Of a DNA stretch of 64,000 nt, positions 33,050 through 44,752 are shown one piece after another. Position 1 is the first letter of the stretch. Every line of letters begins with the position of its first letter. The notes beneath the pieces are model-generated. The model was not told where the DNA came from. It ran no database searches and worked only from the letters and a program-made list of their open reading frames with translations. Position numbers and translations under genes: made by a program. Source of the stretch: Cryptomeria japonica (Eukaryota; Streptophyta; Pinopsida; Cupressales; Cupressaceae); assembly GCF_030272615.1 (NCBI RefSeq), contig NC_081406.1:400162939-400226938 (forward strand), read 5' to 3'.

Positions 33050-36000
33050 CAAGGTAGGAAAGATGTTAAGGAGAATTCATCCAAAACAAACTTTTGAATC
33101 TAGAGGATAATTTCCAAAAAAGCTAATTGAAGATCACAAGAAAAATCCCTAAGTCTGGAGATTGGATCAAGAAATTCCTTGTCCAAATCATGAAAGTCCC
33201 TTGGGAAAGAAGGAAATTCCTAATCTCACGCAAAGCCTGCCCAAGACACATAAAAAGTTCCTCAACTGCTAGCAAAGTCCACCCTAGGAGTGGGTGAGAA
33301 AAGTGTTGGTACTTTGAGAAAAGAAAAAGTACAGAATTTTGGCTAAGTGTGGTAACATGGTGAAAATTTCCAATCTATGCTGAAGTCCGCCCTTCTCCAA
33401 GCATGAATTCCTCATGCCACATCCAAGTCCGCCCTGCCTTAGGAAGAATTTCCTTGTCTTCCTACCAAGTCCGCCCAAGGCATTGAAGAATTCCTTACCC
33501 AAGGTGAAGTTCGCCAAAGGAGAATGAAAGAAAATATGGCTAAGTGTTGGCGGATAGCAAGAAAGACTTGAGTCAAGATGATATTCACATGGAAATTTTC
33601 CTATCCAAATGCTAGGTCACCCTTTTAAACCAAGAAAATCCTTTGGCCAAGTATGAGGATCACCCAAGCATGCTAGAGAAGTTCCTCAACCACACGTTAA
33701 GTCTGCCAAGGCATGAGAGAATTATCCTAAGTTGTGATGTCCCCATCTAAACAATCAAAACATGATAATGCCGCTCTAAAATAGAATTTAATAATAAATA
33801 ATAATATAATTAAAATATAAAAATATATGTATATAACCAAATAAATGAATAGAATAAACTAAATAAATTCTTAATAACAATAATAAACAGGATTTAATAT
33901 ATAGTTTATATTTATTAAATATTAGTACTAATTTCATATTTATCAAATAATAATATAAATTTTACAATAATAAAGATGGTCAAGTCTAAGTAGCAGCATC
34001 TATTAGATTAATGAGGCCTCAATCCATCTAAAGAAGGCACGATTAATATCTATAGTAGTAAAAAGATTCAGACTGACAGAGGATTACTCTAAGATTAACA
34101 AAATTATTTCTCATAAGTAAGTGTCGGTGTAAGCCTCATATGACTGCAGAAGTATTATACACAGAAGTGGAAGTCCGCTACACCAGACTCAATATTTTCG
34201 ATTTCCAACCAAGACATCAATGCTTAGGCGTTGATTGGTTTGTTACCAATAAGATTCAACTCATTATATGTGCCAACAATTATAAAAAGAAGTAATTTAA
34301 ACGTAAGTTTGTTTATTTTTAAAAATGAATAGTTATGGAAAGACATGGTCAAGCATCCACGATTTATGAAAGGATGGCTTCAACGTACTTACAGAATAGG
34401 AATATTAGGTGTGCCACGTATTAATGAAAAGGGAGGTGTTCCTTGAGCAAAGGATATATCTCTTCACTAGAAATCCGTATTTATAAGGAGGAATATGGAA
34501 TTCAGATGGGGGAAATTAGGAAGGCAGCGGTGAGAATCCCACAAGTTTAGTTATTATTGGACATGAATACATCTCCAGACAGCAGCAATTATAATATGCG
34601 CTAATTAATATGTTAAGAGGCTACAGCAGATATATATATATGTGAAATACCTAATCAGATTTGATTATTCTATTTGACTCAAGCAGCACTCAGAAAACAT
34701 ATCTTAATTCAGCATCATTTATAATTATCTTGTGATGTGGAAGCAGATTATAAGAGAGGAATTCCACGTGGGGGTCTTTAGATCTGACAGATATCAGAAT
34801 TAAAGTAAGAAGACTGCAATAGAAATTTAGATTTATTAGTATGGGAATAAGCTTGTCAAAGTGCTTTGGGGCCCACACAATAAATTTTCAAGATTCTTAT
34901 AATAAAAGAATTCCCAAACAATCAGCAGATGAATATTTTGTCATTCTGATTCCTATAGTAGATGGACCCTCATACGGTGACTGCAGCATTAGGAAAGATT
35001 CCACAATTTTTGTGTGTTATTTGCAACAGCTCCACTAAAATGGAATGGGACCCATTTGGGAGAGTTTGGAATATTGGTTGTGGTTTTTATTTCAGCCCCT
35101 CTTAAGTCTTGCAGATTATTGATTGTGATTTGAGCAATCTGCATTATCAAAAGGGTCAACAAAGGTTTAAGAGGAGTCAACGAACTGCTGTAGATTGAAG
35201 ATTTTTGTTTGGGAAAATTATTTGTGTTTTTTTACCCATTCTCCACTAATTATGAGATACCAATCAGATAAAGGCTGCAGTAAAACATGTTCAACAGTAT
35301 TCAACAGTATTCAACAGTAAGAGTCAGCAATGGTTTAAAGGGTTGTTGGGACAGCATGGAAGATCTATAAATAATTTTGGGAGCAGACTTTTGAAGCATT
35401 TATATAAGTTTTATAAAAAAGAATGTTTGCATATTAGAGCATAGTAGAATAAGACATTGGATAAGTCCATCTGCCAAATTAGGAGATAAGTTCTATCCTC
35501 CAAACTACTCTTGGAATTTTAAGGAATTTTAAGTTAAGAATTGTGATGAAATGTATTTAGTTCTGATGAACTTATGTTTATTATCATATTACAACTCAGT
35601 TTAAGTTAAAATTGTTATCTCAGGACTACATTAAGGCAAAATCCCAAATGGGAACATTACATTAGTCATCATGAAGTCTGCCCTTGGTGGATAAAGAAGA
35701 AGTTTGACTAAAGCAAGTGTGGAGAACAAGAAGTTCACCCAAGTTGAGAAGGAAAAATTTGGTTAAGCTGAGGTGGATTAAAATAATTAAAGCAATGGTC
35801 AAAAGCAAAGAGAAAATTCGCCCAAGGTGAAAGTGGAGAGATTTGAATTTTTTTTGGCCAAGTAAGGCAACATAGGAAAATTTGCAATCAAGAGGAAAGT
35901 TCGTCGTGGATTGCTTGGTGAAAATCCTTGTTCAAACAGGAAGAACATCCAATGCCTAAGGAAGAAATTCCTTGATTGCCAAGCATCAAGTATGCCTAGG

Positions 36001-36130
36001 AACATGGAAAATCTCTCCAAGCAACAAGGATTATCCACAAGACCATAGGAAATCCGCCCAAGGGGATAAGAAAAGAGGAAGAATTTGAAAATTTTGGTTA
36101 AGTGTTGATGAATAAAGCAAAAAAAGGTTG
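33050..36130. repeat. Diverged interspersed repeat (AAGTCCGCCC units), split by solo LTR
   Basis: The phrase AAGTCCGCCC or AAGT(C/T)(T/C)GCC followed by AAGG-n-GAA(G/T)AATTCC recurs roughly every 45-60 bp from 33140 to 33720 and from 35668 to 36070. The units are very diverged. Confidence 0.6.
33733..35661 (+). mobile_element. Innermost solo LTR, 1929 bp
   Basis: It starts TGTGATGTCCCC and ends GGGAACATTACA. Flanks are TAAGT (33728-33732) and TTAGT (35662-35666), a target duplication with one mismatch. Both flanks belong to the same AAGTCCGCC repeat region, which confirms the insertion. A TATTTATAAGG box lies at 34478-34488. A (TCAACAGTAT)3 microrepeat lies at 35291-35320. No internal region was found. 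Confidence 0.75.
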
Positions 36131-38171
36131 AAATCAAGATAAAATTTGCCCGTGTTGAAAAGGTTCAAAACTCTATAAAATTTGCCTAAGAGAAAAAGTT
36201 CAAAATTGCAAACTTACAAAACATCTTCCAAGAGAATTTCAAAGCCAGTTTCCACACTCAAGGACAAATTTGAAAGTGATTCCTCAAGCAATTTAGGGAA
36301 TTGAGGGCGGCTTTTCATTCGAATTCCAAATTTATTTCAGATTTTCAATCAGAATTTCTAAATTTTCCAGACATGCATAAGAACTTTCATTTCGAATTCT
36401 TCAAATTTTATTCAAAAACATCTTTTTTTTTATGGTTTTTAGGGGCAAATGCTTAAATTTCCAAAATTTTACTAAGTTTGATTTCTCGAATTTCATAAGA
36501 AATATAAGAATTATCCGTTGAAAATTCCCTCAAACTTTCCAAACATCCAACCCCCTTATTATTTTTAACTTAGAAAATTTTCATGACTTTCAAGTGGTAA
36601 ATGTCAACTCGAGGAATTTCTAGAAAGGCGCAGATGAAGTTCAATAAGAAAGAACCAAAGTTGGAGTCCAAGATCGTGATGGAATGGAAGAGGTTTGAGG
36701 ATACCAACCTTGGCAAGGAAATATTCCTTAATCCATAAAGGTGGCAAAAGATCTCATTCAATACAGGTGGCCATTCCAAAAGTTGACAAAGAAAGGAGGG
36801 CATCACTCCTAAAGAGGAATTCCATGAGTTAGAGGATTCGGTCAAGGAGAAAGAAAGAAGAAACAATCCAAGCAGTCCAAGACAAGGACATGGACATAGA
36901 AGGCCAAAGTTCAGAGCAACTTCTTCACTTTTACAAATCCAATCCAAAAGCAGCATTTTAACAAGGCATCCTCATTTCCATCCATTGAGGATGGTTTTTG
37001 AAAACAGGAAACAAATTGGATAACCACTTTTGCCACATGTGAAGATGAGGTGGGTATTTTGCCAATTGTCCCAATAGAAGAGCTCGGCCCCATAGTGACC
37101 AAGTTCATTGAATTTGCTGCCAAAGAAAAGGATGGGGGATGCACACTTTTAGAAGAAAGCTGGATTTGGTTGTTTATTTCTCATTGGTCCACTTTGGATA
37201 ACTATGTTAGCTTGCCCTAATTAGAGTTGTTTTAATCTTGGTTGATGATCTTGGATCAATCTGGGCCATTGTTTTGTAATGGGGTGTCTCTATAAACCAC
37301 CCTCCTCTCATTTGTAAAGGGAGAGATTTCTGAAAAATTGTTGTAGTGATACTTCTTAAGTGCGCAAACATAATTCATTGTTACAATTGTTGGTGAATTT
37401 TCTTGGCTCTCAATAGAATAGATTTCATTTTCAAGTTGATAAATTGAATGGAGGATTTGATAGAATTGCTTAATGTGGAATGGATGTGTTCATACTTTTG
37501 ATAATTGGATGATTTTCAATTATTGTGCAAAGTCAGCCTAAACCAATAAATGAAAACTAAACTTCTATTGCTATATTCATTGTTCAAAATGTTGGTGAAT
37601 ATCAGTGATATGAAAATCTTTTGAATTCCTTAGAAGATAGCACCGTTCTTGTGTAATTGTTGAATTTGTTGAAACAAGAATTGGTTTTTGAATTCCACTT
37701 TTGCAATTTATGTCTCCAAAGTTCATAGGATTAGCTTAGGGTTAGAATTATCTTCCTAAACCCTCCCTTTTGCCCTTTTTTTCCAAATCTTAATATAAGT
37801 AAGATTGAAAGAACTTATCGCAAAATTATTTCAAAAAAAAAGAAGAAAGTTACAAGTGTCGGCAATCAACAGAATCCTTTGATTGATTCACTCCTCGAAT
37901 AATTGTGCAAGTCCCCCTTGAGATTACCAGCATATCACAACGAACCAATTGAGACTATCCGCATGAATCTGGAACCTTGGAGTCGTCTTTGTGATCACAC
38001 AGTCCGTCTGTTTAGCACATAGAAGATTTTGATCAAGAGAGAATAGGATATCTCTAGATATTTTATTCTGAGTTGTGTGTGCGTATAAAACACACCAACA
38101 CGCCGAATAAGAGCAGATCTGATATAAGGGTAGAAACAAGGGCATTTACAAAAAGGGAACATTACACAAGG

Positions 38172-38236
38172 TGTGCAAGACTAAATGAAAATGCTGAGCA
38201 TGTGAATCTCATAACCTTAGATAAACCAGTATTTTG
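38172..38236 (-). pseudogene. Candidate exon (5' part), interrupted by nested LTRs
   Basis: On the minus strand the frame reads QNTGLSKVMRFTCSAFSFSL up to the LTR and joins in frame to 31675. The real exon may start at an AG inside it (TGCTCAG, or CATTTTCATTTAG). See 31540-31675. Confidence 0.35.
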
Positions 38237-38966
38237 TCAAAGAATCCTCACACAATTTATCTGAGATTTTCTTGAACACATATGAATACAATTGCCTTAC
38301 TAGTTAGTCTACATGGAAGAGACAGTAAAATTTATGGAACTTGCATAAAATTTATCATGAGATTTTCTTGAACAAACAGTGCGCATACCTGGATATTTTC
38401 TTAAAATCACCCTACCTCTTCACGTGTAACTGGAGATATTGATTGTATAAATATGATGTTTCCTGGAGTTGACGGCACAAGTAATCACTTGAGTTCATGG
38501 AGATTGATTATTTGCCATTACCTTCTTCAATTATCTATAATGCATACAGTCTTAATTTATCATCTTGTTTTGCACACACACTGTCAACAAACCCTACAGT
38601 TATATGCTAGATAAGATAATCACATTGTTCAGAAGCTGCAGCAGCAGCAAATTTCATTTGCTCCATTTCCATTCCTTTCATTTCTTATTTGGTTCCAGTA
38701 TCTGGTTCATGGATTATGACATAATCCCAGTAATTGGTTCAATAATTAAGCATCAAGTTAATTGTGCATTAAAATTTCCTCTTGACCAACAACCTCAGCA
38801 ACTCTTTTAAAGATATGTCCTAACATACTTTACAGAAAAACATCCAAATTTGGGCCATTTTCCTTTGTAGTATCTCATACATTTGTAATATAGCATTTAC
38901 ATTCTTTCTGAAAAGGTCAAAAAATGGGTACTTCTACTGCATAACATCTATCATCTCTTGAGATAC
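38237..38966. other. Unassigned sequence, possibly intronic
   Basis: It lies between two candidate minus-strand exons. No repeat border was seen. Confidence 0.3.
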
Positions 38967-39055
38967 CTCACTGGGTTTGTACCAAAATTTAGGCATCCTC
39001 GATCCCTCACCAAGAATCATCTCTGTACAAGAGATCCCTTGAGCTCCTTTATCTC
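38967..39055 (-). other. Candidate internal exon of an unidentified gene
   Basis: A minus-strand acceptor, ATCCTGGCAG at 39056-39065, is followed by an open frame with GDKGAQGISCTEMILGEG and SRMPKFWYKPSE. A donor GAG/GTATCT lies at 38961-38966; alternatively the frame runs on to a TAG at 38934-38936. The peptide composition looks genuine. It is on the same strand as, and 740 bp upstream of, the exon at 38236/31540, so the two may belong to one gene. The simplest splice phases do not join directly, so a further exon or another donor would be needed. Confidence 0.35.
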
Positions 39056-39065
39056 CTGCCAGGAT

Positions 39066-39355
39066 AATGACATGGTAAAGATGATAAAATGGAGAAAATG
39101 GTTACAAAAGAAATAGGAAAAAAACCTCCCAGTTCCCCAAAACCAAACTGAAATTTGTCATGCCCCTGCCAAAAATCAGATCACAGCCAAAGATGGTCAA
39201 AGATTATGATTATGACATGGTAAAAATGATCAAATGGAGGAAAAGGTTACAAAAGAATTAGGGAAAAAACCTCCCAGTTCCCCAAAACCAAACTGAAATT
39301 TGTCATGCCCCCGCCAAAAACAAACTGAAATTTGTCAAGCCCCCACCAAAAATCA
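39066..39355. repeat. Tandem duplication across the left junction of a solo LTR
   Basis: The sequence CAAACTGAAATT (target, ending AAATT) followed by TGTCA(T/A)GCCCC (LTR start) occurs three times, with LTR starts at 39156, 39301 and 39333. The first two copies also share about 90 bp of flank (ACATGGTAAA...CCCAGTTCCCCAAAACC). Spacings are 145 and 32 bp. Confidence 0.85.
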
Positions 39356-40207
39356 GATCACAGCCTGTATTAAACCATGGCTGCAAAGATGGCACCAAAA
39401 ATGATGCTAACAATCCATAGACAAAGTAGATTAAAAGTATATTAGAGAGTTTATGAAGGCCACCGATTTCCTAAAATGAAAGAGATTTAATTAAAATTAA
39501 ATTAAGAGTTCCAATACAGGGATTAAGGATGAAGGGTTGTACTCTTTCAAGGGGTAATAATTGTGAAAGGTTGTGACTCCCTCAATAATAAGATATAAAG
39601 GGCAGATCATTACTTGGGAAGAGATCATCATTCAAGCATCAAATCAGCATTACTCATCAAGAAATCAAGCAATCAGTAATAAATCTATCAATTCATCAAG
39701 CAATCGGTCTTGAATTTGAAGAAGTGACTTGGTAATAGGGACTATGAAACTCCTCCCAAGTTCATAAAGAGACTTAAGGACAAAAACCCTTATTTATCCT
39801 TATCAAGTTTGGACAAAAACCCAAATCTTGGTAAGCCTTGGAGGACGAAAACACTTATCTCTTTTATCTAGTTTGGACAAAAACCCAAATCTTGATCTTG
39901 GAGGATGAAAACCTTTGAAGGTGAACTAAAGAGTTTTCTAGGACGAAAACCCTAAAATACTCTTGGCACGTTAAGGAGGAAACCCTTAATCTTGTCACTG
40001 CTGAGTTAGGGATGAAAAGCTTTGGTTCAGCAGATTTGAAAGCATTTCCAGAGAATTCAAGATATAATTGATGTTCAGAATTATTGCATGATTTATTGAT
40101 TTGGATATTAAAATAAATTCATAAGTTTTGACAAAGCCATTATCAATTTGATTGTTGGTTATTTTTTGAAGGCAAAAATCAGGAATATCCTAAAAAGGGA
40201 CATTACA
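39333..40207 (+). mobile_element. Solo LTR, about 875 bp, target duplication AAATT
   Basis: It ends AAAGGGACATTACA at 40207, followed by AAATT (40208-40212), which matches the AAATT before each LTR start. A TATAAAG box lies at 39594-39600. The repeated phrase GGACAAAAACCC / GGA(C/T)GAAAACC(T/C) fills 39778-40020. It has family ends like those at 31676, 33733 and 53353. If the insertion first started at 39156, the LTR is 1052 bp with an internal duplication. Confidence 0.8.
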
Positions 40208-40615
40208 AAATTCACCTTCACCTGCATGATAAAAGTCCCATCTAGCCTAGTACAGAAACTAGAACACCATCTTAGGTTATACAATAGGGTTAGCTCCCAA
40301 TTGTTGACTGCTGTGGAATGCAAATCGGGGATGTGGTTGAATGGAATTAAAATGTTGTTGGATGACACAGGTAACTACACAATTAAACACATACTGTGAG
40401 GTGAAAAGGCAGCAGACTTCTTATCAAACATGGCAATTTTGAAAAGATACATTGGTTGTCATATCAAACAAACCATCGACATGGCGTGGTCTTATTTTGG
40501 AAGGAAAAGTATAGCAGGACGCTGGCGCTGCTAACTCATTGCATACTCTCTGTAACTAAAATTTTCTGATAAATGAAAGGGAGCTATCCCCTTTGGTAGC
40601 AATTTGCTAAAAATA
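40208..40615 (+). mobile_element. LINE 3' end with RNase H remnant
   Basis: Plus strand reads CKSGMWLNGIKMLLDDTG, then YTIKHIL, one stop, and KAADFLSNMA. The spacing and HIL-n-ADFLSN pattern fit the end of the RNase H domain that follows reverse transcriptase in plant L1-type LINEs. After it comes a 3' untranslated stretch (GGGAGCTATCCCC, TGCTAAAA) and an (AAT)n tail. The solo LTR at 39333-40207 appears to have inserted upstream or within it. Confidence 0.5.
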
Positions 40616-40650
40616 ATAATAATATATATTATATGTATTATATATATGTG
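40608..40650. repeat. AAT/AT microsatellite
   Basis: (AAT)4 then (AT)n, at the 3' end of the LINE fragment. Confidence 0.8.
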
Positions 40651-42239
40651 TAAGAACATACCAATACCCGAACCCAAGGAAAACCGTATTAGTACCAATA
40701 CACAAGTCGGCAACTTAGATAAATATTATAGGAGGAGTAAAAGATTAAAAATGGCAGATTAAATGAAACCCAAAGGTCTTCAAGAGCACAAGGATGTACC
40801 ATGACATGACAAGTTGGAGATGAGGATATTGTCCCTTGTCCTTCATTTAAATCAAATGAATGTCACTTGACTTTCATGAAAATAAACATCCATGAATTAT
40901 GCTCATAAAATAAAATACCTTATTGATAGTTTGCTACATAAGTATTCATGTAGTTGAGCTTTGAGAAAGGGAAAATTCAAACTAATACTTCTCATTTCAA
41001 GACTGTGGTTAAGTTTACAAATTAATTTGACTTACATTTTCAAATCAGCTGTGAAGAACTGATGAGGGGAATTTTCAAGTGTTTGACAATTGTTAGCTAG
41101 CTCTGGTGTATTAGGTAGAATCCCTTTAGCAACAAGTTTTAGGGTTTTTTGTATTTGTTGTGAATAACGAGTTTAAGGATGATTTTGGGTGAAATGGGCT
41201 CCCTGCATAAGCTTTTTCACTTTTCTTATTTTTTAGCCATTTCCCCTATTAGTTTGTCCTTGCAATCATGGTCATAACATGGGCAATTCGGACTTGACGA
41301 ACTTTGGGTAGGAAGTTAATCTTGTGAAGAGTTAAAGAGTTCCCCATAAATTGTTGAGCTCTTTTTCTGGGACACATATTTTTATTATTTTGTTATGTGA
41401 TGCTTGTCACATTGCAGAATTGAACCACCATATCAAGATCAAACCACTGTCATTTAGGAACAAATTATTCTAGGCAAGAATAACAAATAAAAATGACTAA
41501 AATAAAAGTGTTAGAAAGAATTCCTATAGAACATTTAAAATAACTTTAAATTTTAAAAAGAATGGAGAGGCCACAAATATTGGTCTGCCTTATTTGATTT
41601 ACAAAGAACCATCTGCAAATAAAAAAAATAATACTGAATACAAATAGCTTCTTCCTGCAAAAAAGCAAGTTCATTAATACCTAGTCCAAAGACCAACATG
41701 CACGTGGTAGACAGGGGTTGTATTGATCTGGACATGATTGGCAATCTCTGGGCAATATACTAAGTTGTTTGAAGTTATAATTTGTTATGGATGGTGGCAA
41801 TTAATTGCAACAATAGCAGCGTAGAGATAATTCCAAAATCATGAATAAATGAACCATGAATGAATGTAGGTACAAATTTACATAGAGAACATGTCAAAAT
41901 AAAGGAACCAACAAAACTAATAATTCCATAGGTATGTATAGATGTCTCTAAGAAGAGATCTAAAGCTACAACACACTGTTCTCTGCTCTCATTGATTTCT
42001 TCTTGAAGGTGGACCTCCCACAATGCTCATTTGCAAATATGTGTGTTGTTACATGGGGAAAGGTAGATGGAGCTATAAGTATATAAAATTCAAAAAGTCA
42101 TTGTCGAAGAATTAATTCATCTCAAAATCCCAAATAAGCAAGTCAAGTGGGATTCATTAGAACACAATAGACTGGTCTCCAAAAATTTTGAGATCTATAA
42201 TACATCTTAGTATTTTGCATTTTTATGCCCTTTGGGGCA
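40651..42239. other. Unassigned sequence
   Basis: No firm gene. On the minus strand two good acceptor-like tracts (TTGCTTTTTTGCAG at about 41657-41670; TTTTTTTTATTTGCAG at about 41612-41627) suggest intron-containing DNA. A frame with LQEEINESREQCVVALDLF lies at about 41938-42010. None can be tied to a family. Confidence 0.25.
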
Positions 42240-42830
42240 TCTTAGAAACCAAATCCCAAGCTTTTTGACTCAAATTACAAATTCAAATTTTGAGCAATAG
42301 TAAACATTTTAATTGGTCCACAAATATTTGCATGAACCAACTGAAGGACCTTTGATGCCAAGCTTGTCCTTTTAAAAATGGAGTTCGATGTTGCTTTCCT
42401 ACTTGGCAAGCTCTGCATACACTATGTGTTTGCTACTGAATCTCAAGTAAGCCTTCTAAAAGATTCTCTCAAGCCAATTGAGAGAGAAAAGATAGGTTGA
42501 GATGTTCATAACGTTGATGCCAAAGAGTACTAATAGATGAACCCTTTGCAGCCAATGTATATGTCTAAGACTCGCCAATATCAACCAGTCCATACAACAC
42601 ATGATCTTTAGTGCCAGCTGCAATTGTTTTCTTGGACTCCTTGTCAACAATATGACACTTGGGATAGTGCTGCATAATCTGATTCACTGAGAGCAAATTG
42701 AGCTCCATGCTCAGAACATAGTATACATTAAGAAAATGAGATTTATCTCGCCAAAAGTAATTTGAAAATTGCCTTGGCCAACAATTGTACACTCTTCGCC
42801 ACCACCAAAGATAACCGAATATGAGAAAGC
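42240..42830 (-). pseudogene. pol: copia protease/integrase N-terminal remnant
   Basis: LNLLSVNQIMQHY and VDKESKKTIAAGTKDHVLYG (42565-42792 frame) match the region between protease and integrase. After a frame change come LWHQRYEHLNL and CRACQVGKQHRTPF, the HX-H/CX2C zinc region of integrase, then AWHQRS. Recognisable integrase ends near 42240. Not functional. Confidence 0.65.
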
Positions 42831-43001
42831 CTTATACTCTATGAACAAATCTCTCCTGTGTGTAAAGTGTCGAGATGCTCCAAAATTAATATACCGTGCT
42901 GAAGACTTTGCATGATCTATTGGTTGTTTGGTCAGGAATGCATAGACGACAGACTCTTGCTTTGAATGCTCTGCAACATGAGCCTTTTGTTGAGATCCTC
43001 C

Positions 43002-43712
43002 CTAGTTGGATTTTTTATCAGCCAACCGCTTTATACAATGCTTCTTCATATGACCAAGTTTACCACAATAATGACATGTGATATTCTTTAGATTCTTGAA
43101 AGTATCATCAGATCTACCTTGTCCTTTTTGCTGAGAGGACTTGCCTTTGCCTTTGTCCTTGGCAATAAAAGCCTGTTCCACACTAATTGTCTCACTATTG
43201 CTACCAAACTGCTTCTTCCACCTATCCTGTTGTAAGAGCTTGTTGCATGGATCATCAAATGTCAGATCAACATTAGTAGAGGTGATGTTGAGATTTTCGA
43301 TGAAGTGCTCATAAGATCGTGGTAGACTTTTCAGCATGATAACCACAATAACTTCTTCTTCCATCTTGTGACCAATGGCCTCCAATTGATCGTGAATGTC
43401 TTTGATCTTCATCAAATGATCATGAAAAGACATCTTGTCATCCATTGTAATCAAGAACAATGTATTTAAGGAAGAAAACTTTGCCTTTATCTGATGTCTC
43501 GTGTAGATTGTTCAAGTGAGCCCAAATTTCTGCAACAGTCTTGCCAGGTGGCACTTCTGGAAGCATCTCATCATTGACAATAACTTGAGCAGCATAACCG
43601 CTTCATAATTAGGTTCATCAAACTTGTACTGGTCTTCACCAGCAACTGTTAGACAAACATATTTACCAAGAACAATCTGATCAAGACACTGGTAGCCAAA
43701 AATAGTGAGCAT
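43002..43712 (-). pseudogene. gag: copia gag remnant (UBN2 and zinc knuckle)
   Basis: The main frame (43002-43460) has HDHLMKIKDIHDQLEAIGHK, then VVIMLKSLPRSYEHFIENL, a basic linker, and CHYCGKLGHMKKHC (CX2CX4HX4C). A preceding frame (43512-43712) supplies the N-terminal part. The break between them lies near 43465-43510. Gag would form the particle shell and bind element RNA. Confidence 0.75.
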
Positions 43713-44594
43713 TCATTGTTTCTAAGTATTATATTTTTTTATCGTTGAGCCTCTAGCTGCCTTCCAACATGATGTTGGGTAGCGACGCCATCCCCTAGCT
43801 ATCCAAAGGCACAAAAAACGAGGTAAAATGCAACTTCTTAAATACCTTTGATTTTTGTTGATAAAAAAATCTTGTCAAACCCTAGGTCTAGAACCCAAGC
43901 AATCTTGAAGAACTTGTAACCCTAGTCGCACAAAACCCGCGATTTTAAAATCTGAGCGTGATTTTGAAAACCCTAGTCGTATGCAGAGTGGCATGGCATG
44001 TAGAGACCCATGATTTTTGAAAATATAGTCACAAATCGTAAAAAACGAAGCAGACAAACCCTAGCCACACGGAAAATGAAACTTGGCAGAGCCACCACAC
44101 GGAAAAACCATAAAGCCCGCAATTTTTTAAAAGATCAAGCAAAAAAAACACAAAAATCGACAATTAGGATAGAGAAAGGAGTAATTTTGCAGGCATCCCG
44201 TCGTGTGCAAAAGGAATTGATAAAAACCCACAATTTTTTGTGCAAAAACACAGAGAAAAAATACACCCCAATTTCTTGATAGAAAAGCCGCAACTTCTAG
44301 GGCAAGAAACGTCATGAACTTGCAAAAGTAAGGCATGCATTTTTCTAAAGAAAAACCATGTTTTCCAAAAGAAAAGGAGCTTGCAATTTTGTGCAAAAAA
44401 CCTTTGCAATTTTTGACAAAAAAAAACCTTGCGATTTTTCTCAGAAACAAAAACCGTGATTTCTATCAAAAGAAACAACGATTTTTATTCTAAAAAATCA
44501 ATCAAAAAAACTTGTTAAAATTTCCATGAAATTTCCAGGTAAATAGACCTTAAATTTTATTTTCAAAAAAAAATTATCAAAAAGGAGACCTCTA
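43713..44594 (-). other. Leader/untranslated region of the decayed copia
   Basis: A-rich region between the primer-binding site and gag with many AAAAAC/TTTT runs and no domain. The repeated phrase AAAACC(C/T)(T/G)(A/C)G occurs several times at 43870-44110. Confidence 0.4.
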
Positions 44595-44605
44595 CTCTAA
44601 TACCA
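44595..44605 (-). promoter_or_regulatory. Primer-binding site of the decayed copia
   Basis: Minus strand reads TGGTATTAGAG beside the LTR end, close to the TGGTATCAGAG of initiator tRNA-Met elements. Confidence 0.65.
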
Positions 44606-44752
44606 TGAAATGATAATTGGTATACTACAAAGGAGCGAAAGACTCCTTAAATAAGAGATTACAAACGATCTTTCCATAACGAAAACAATTCACAACAAGG
44701 AAAACCATACTAACTGAAAGAAACAAAGAAAGTTTCTATATATAGTGCTAAT

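Larger units (their letters stand above)
32610..37854 (+). mobile_element. Long gypsy-type LTR inserted in the outer LTR
   Basis: It begins TGTGATGTTTTCACACATCG and then CCCCATTGCAAATGGGGACC, followed by a T-rich region. About 3.3 kb remain after subtracting the nested LTR. It contains diverged AAGTCCGCCC repeats on both sides of the nested insertion. A TATAAA box at 37291-37296 precedes an R/U5-like region. Flanking TGTGT (32605-32609) and AGTGT (37855-37859) may be a target duplication with one mismatch, so the ends are approximate. No gag or pol is present. It may be a solo LTR; gypsy assignment is inference from length and style. Confidence 0.5.
31676..38166 (+). mobile_element. Outer solo LTR of a three-level nest
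   Basis: It starts TGTCATGCCCC at 31676 and ends GGGAACATTACA at 38166. Flanks are CAAGA (31671-31675) and CAAGG (38167-38171), a 5-bp target duplication with one mismatch. Its own sequence is 31676-32609 plus about 37855-38166, roughly 1.25 kb. A TATATAA box lies at 32114-32120. The terminal pattern (TGTNATGTCCC...GGGACATTACA) is shared with the solo LTRs at 33733, 39333 and 53353. Confidence 0.7.

Noticed and set aside
36570-36956. 128-codon minus-strand frame in the long LTR
   Set aside because: No domain and antisense to the LTR's TATA orientation; likely chance.
44010-44478. Open frames on both strands in an A/T-run region
   Set aside because: Frames arise from AAAAAC/TTTTTG runs in the copia leader; no domain.
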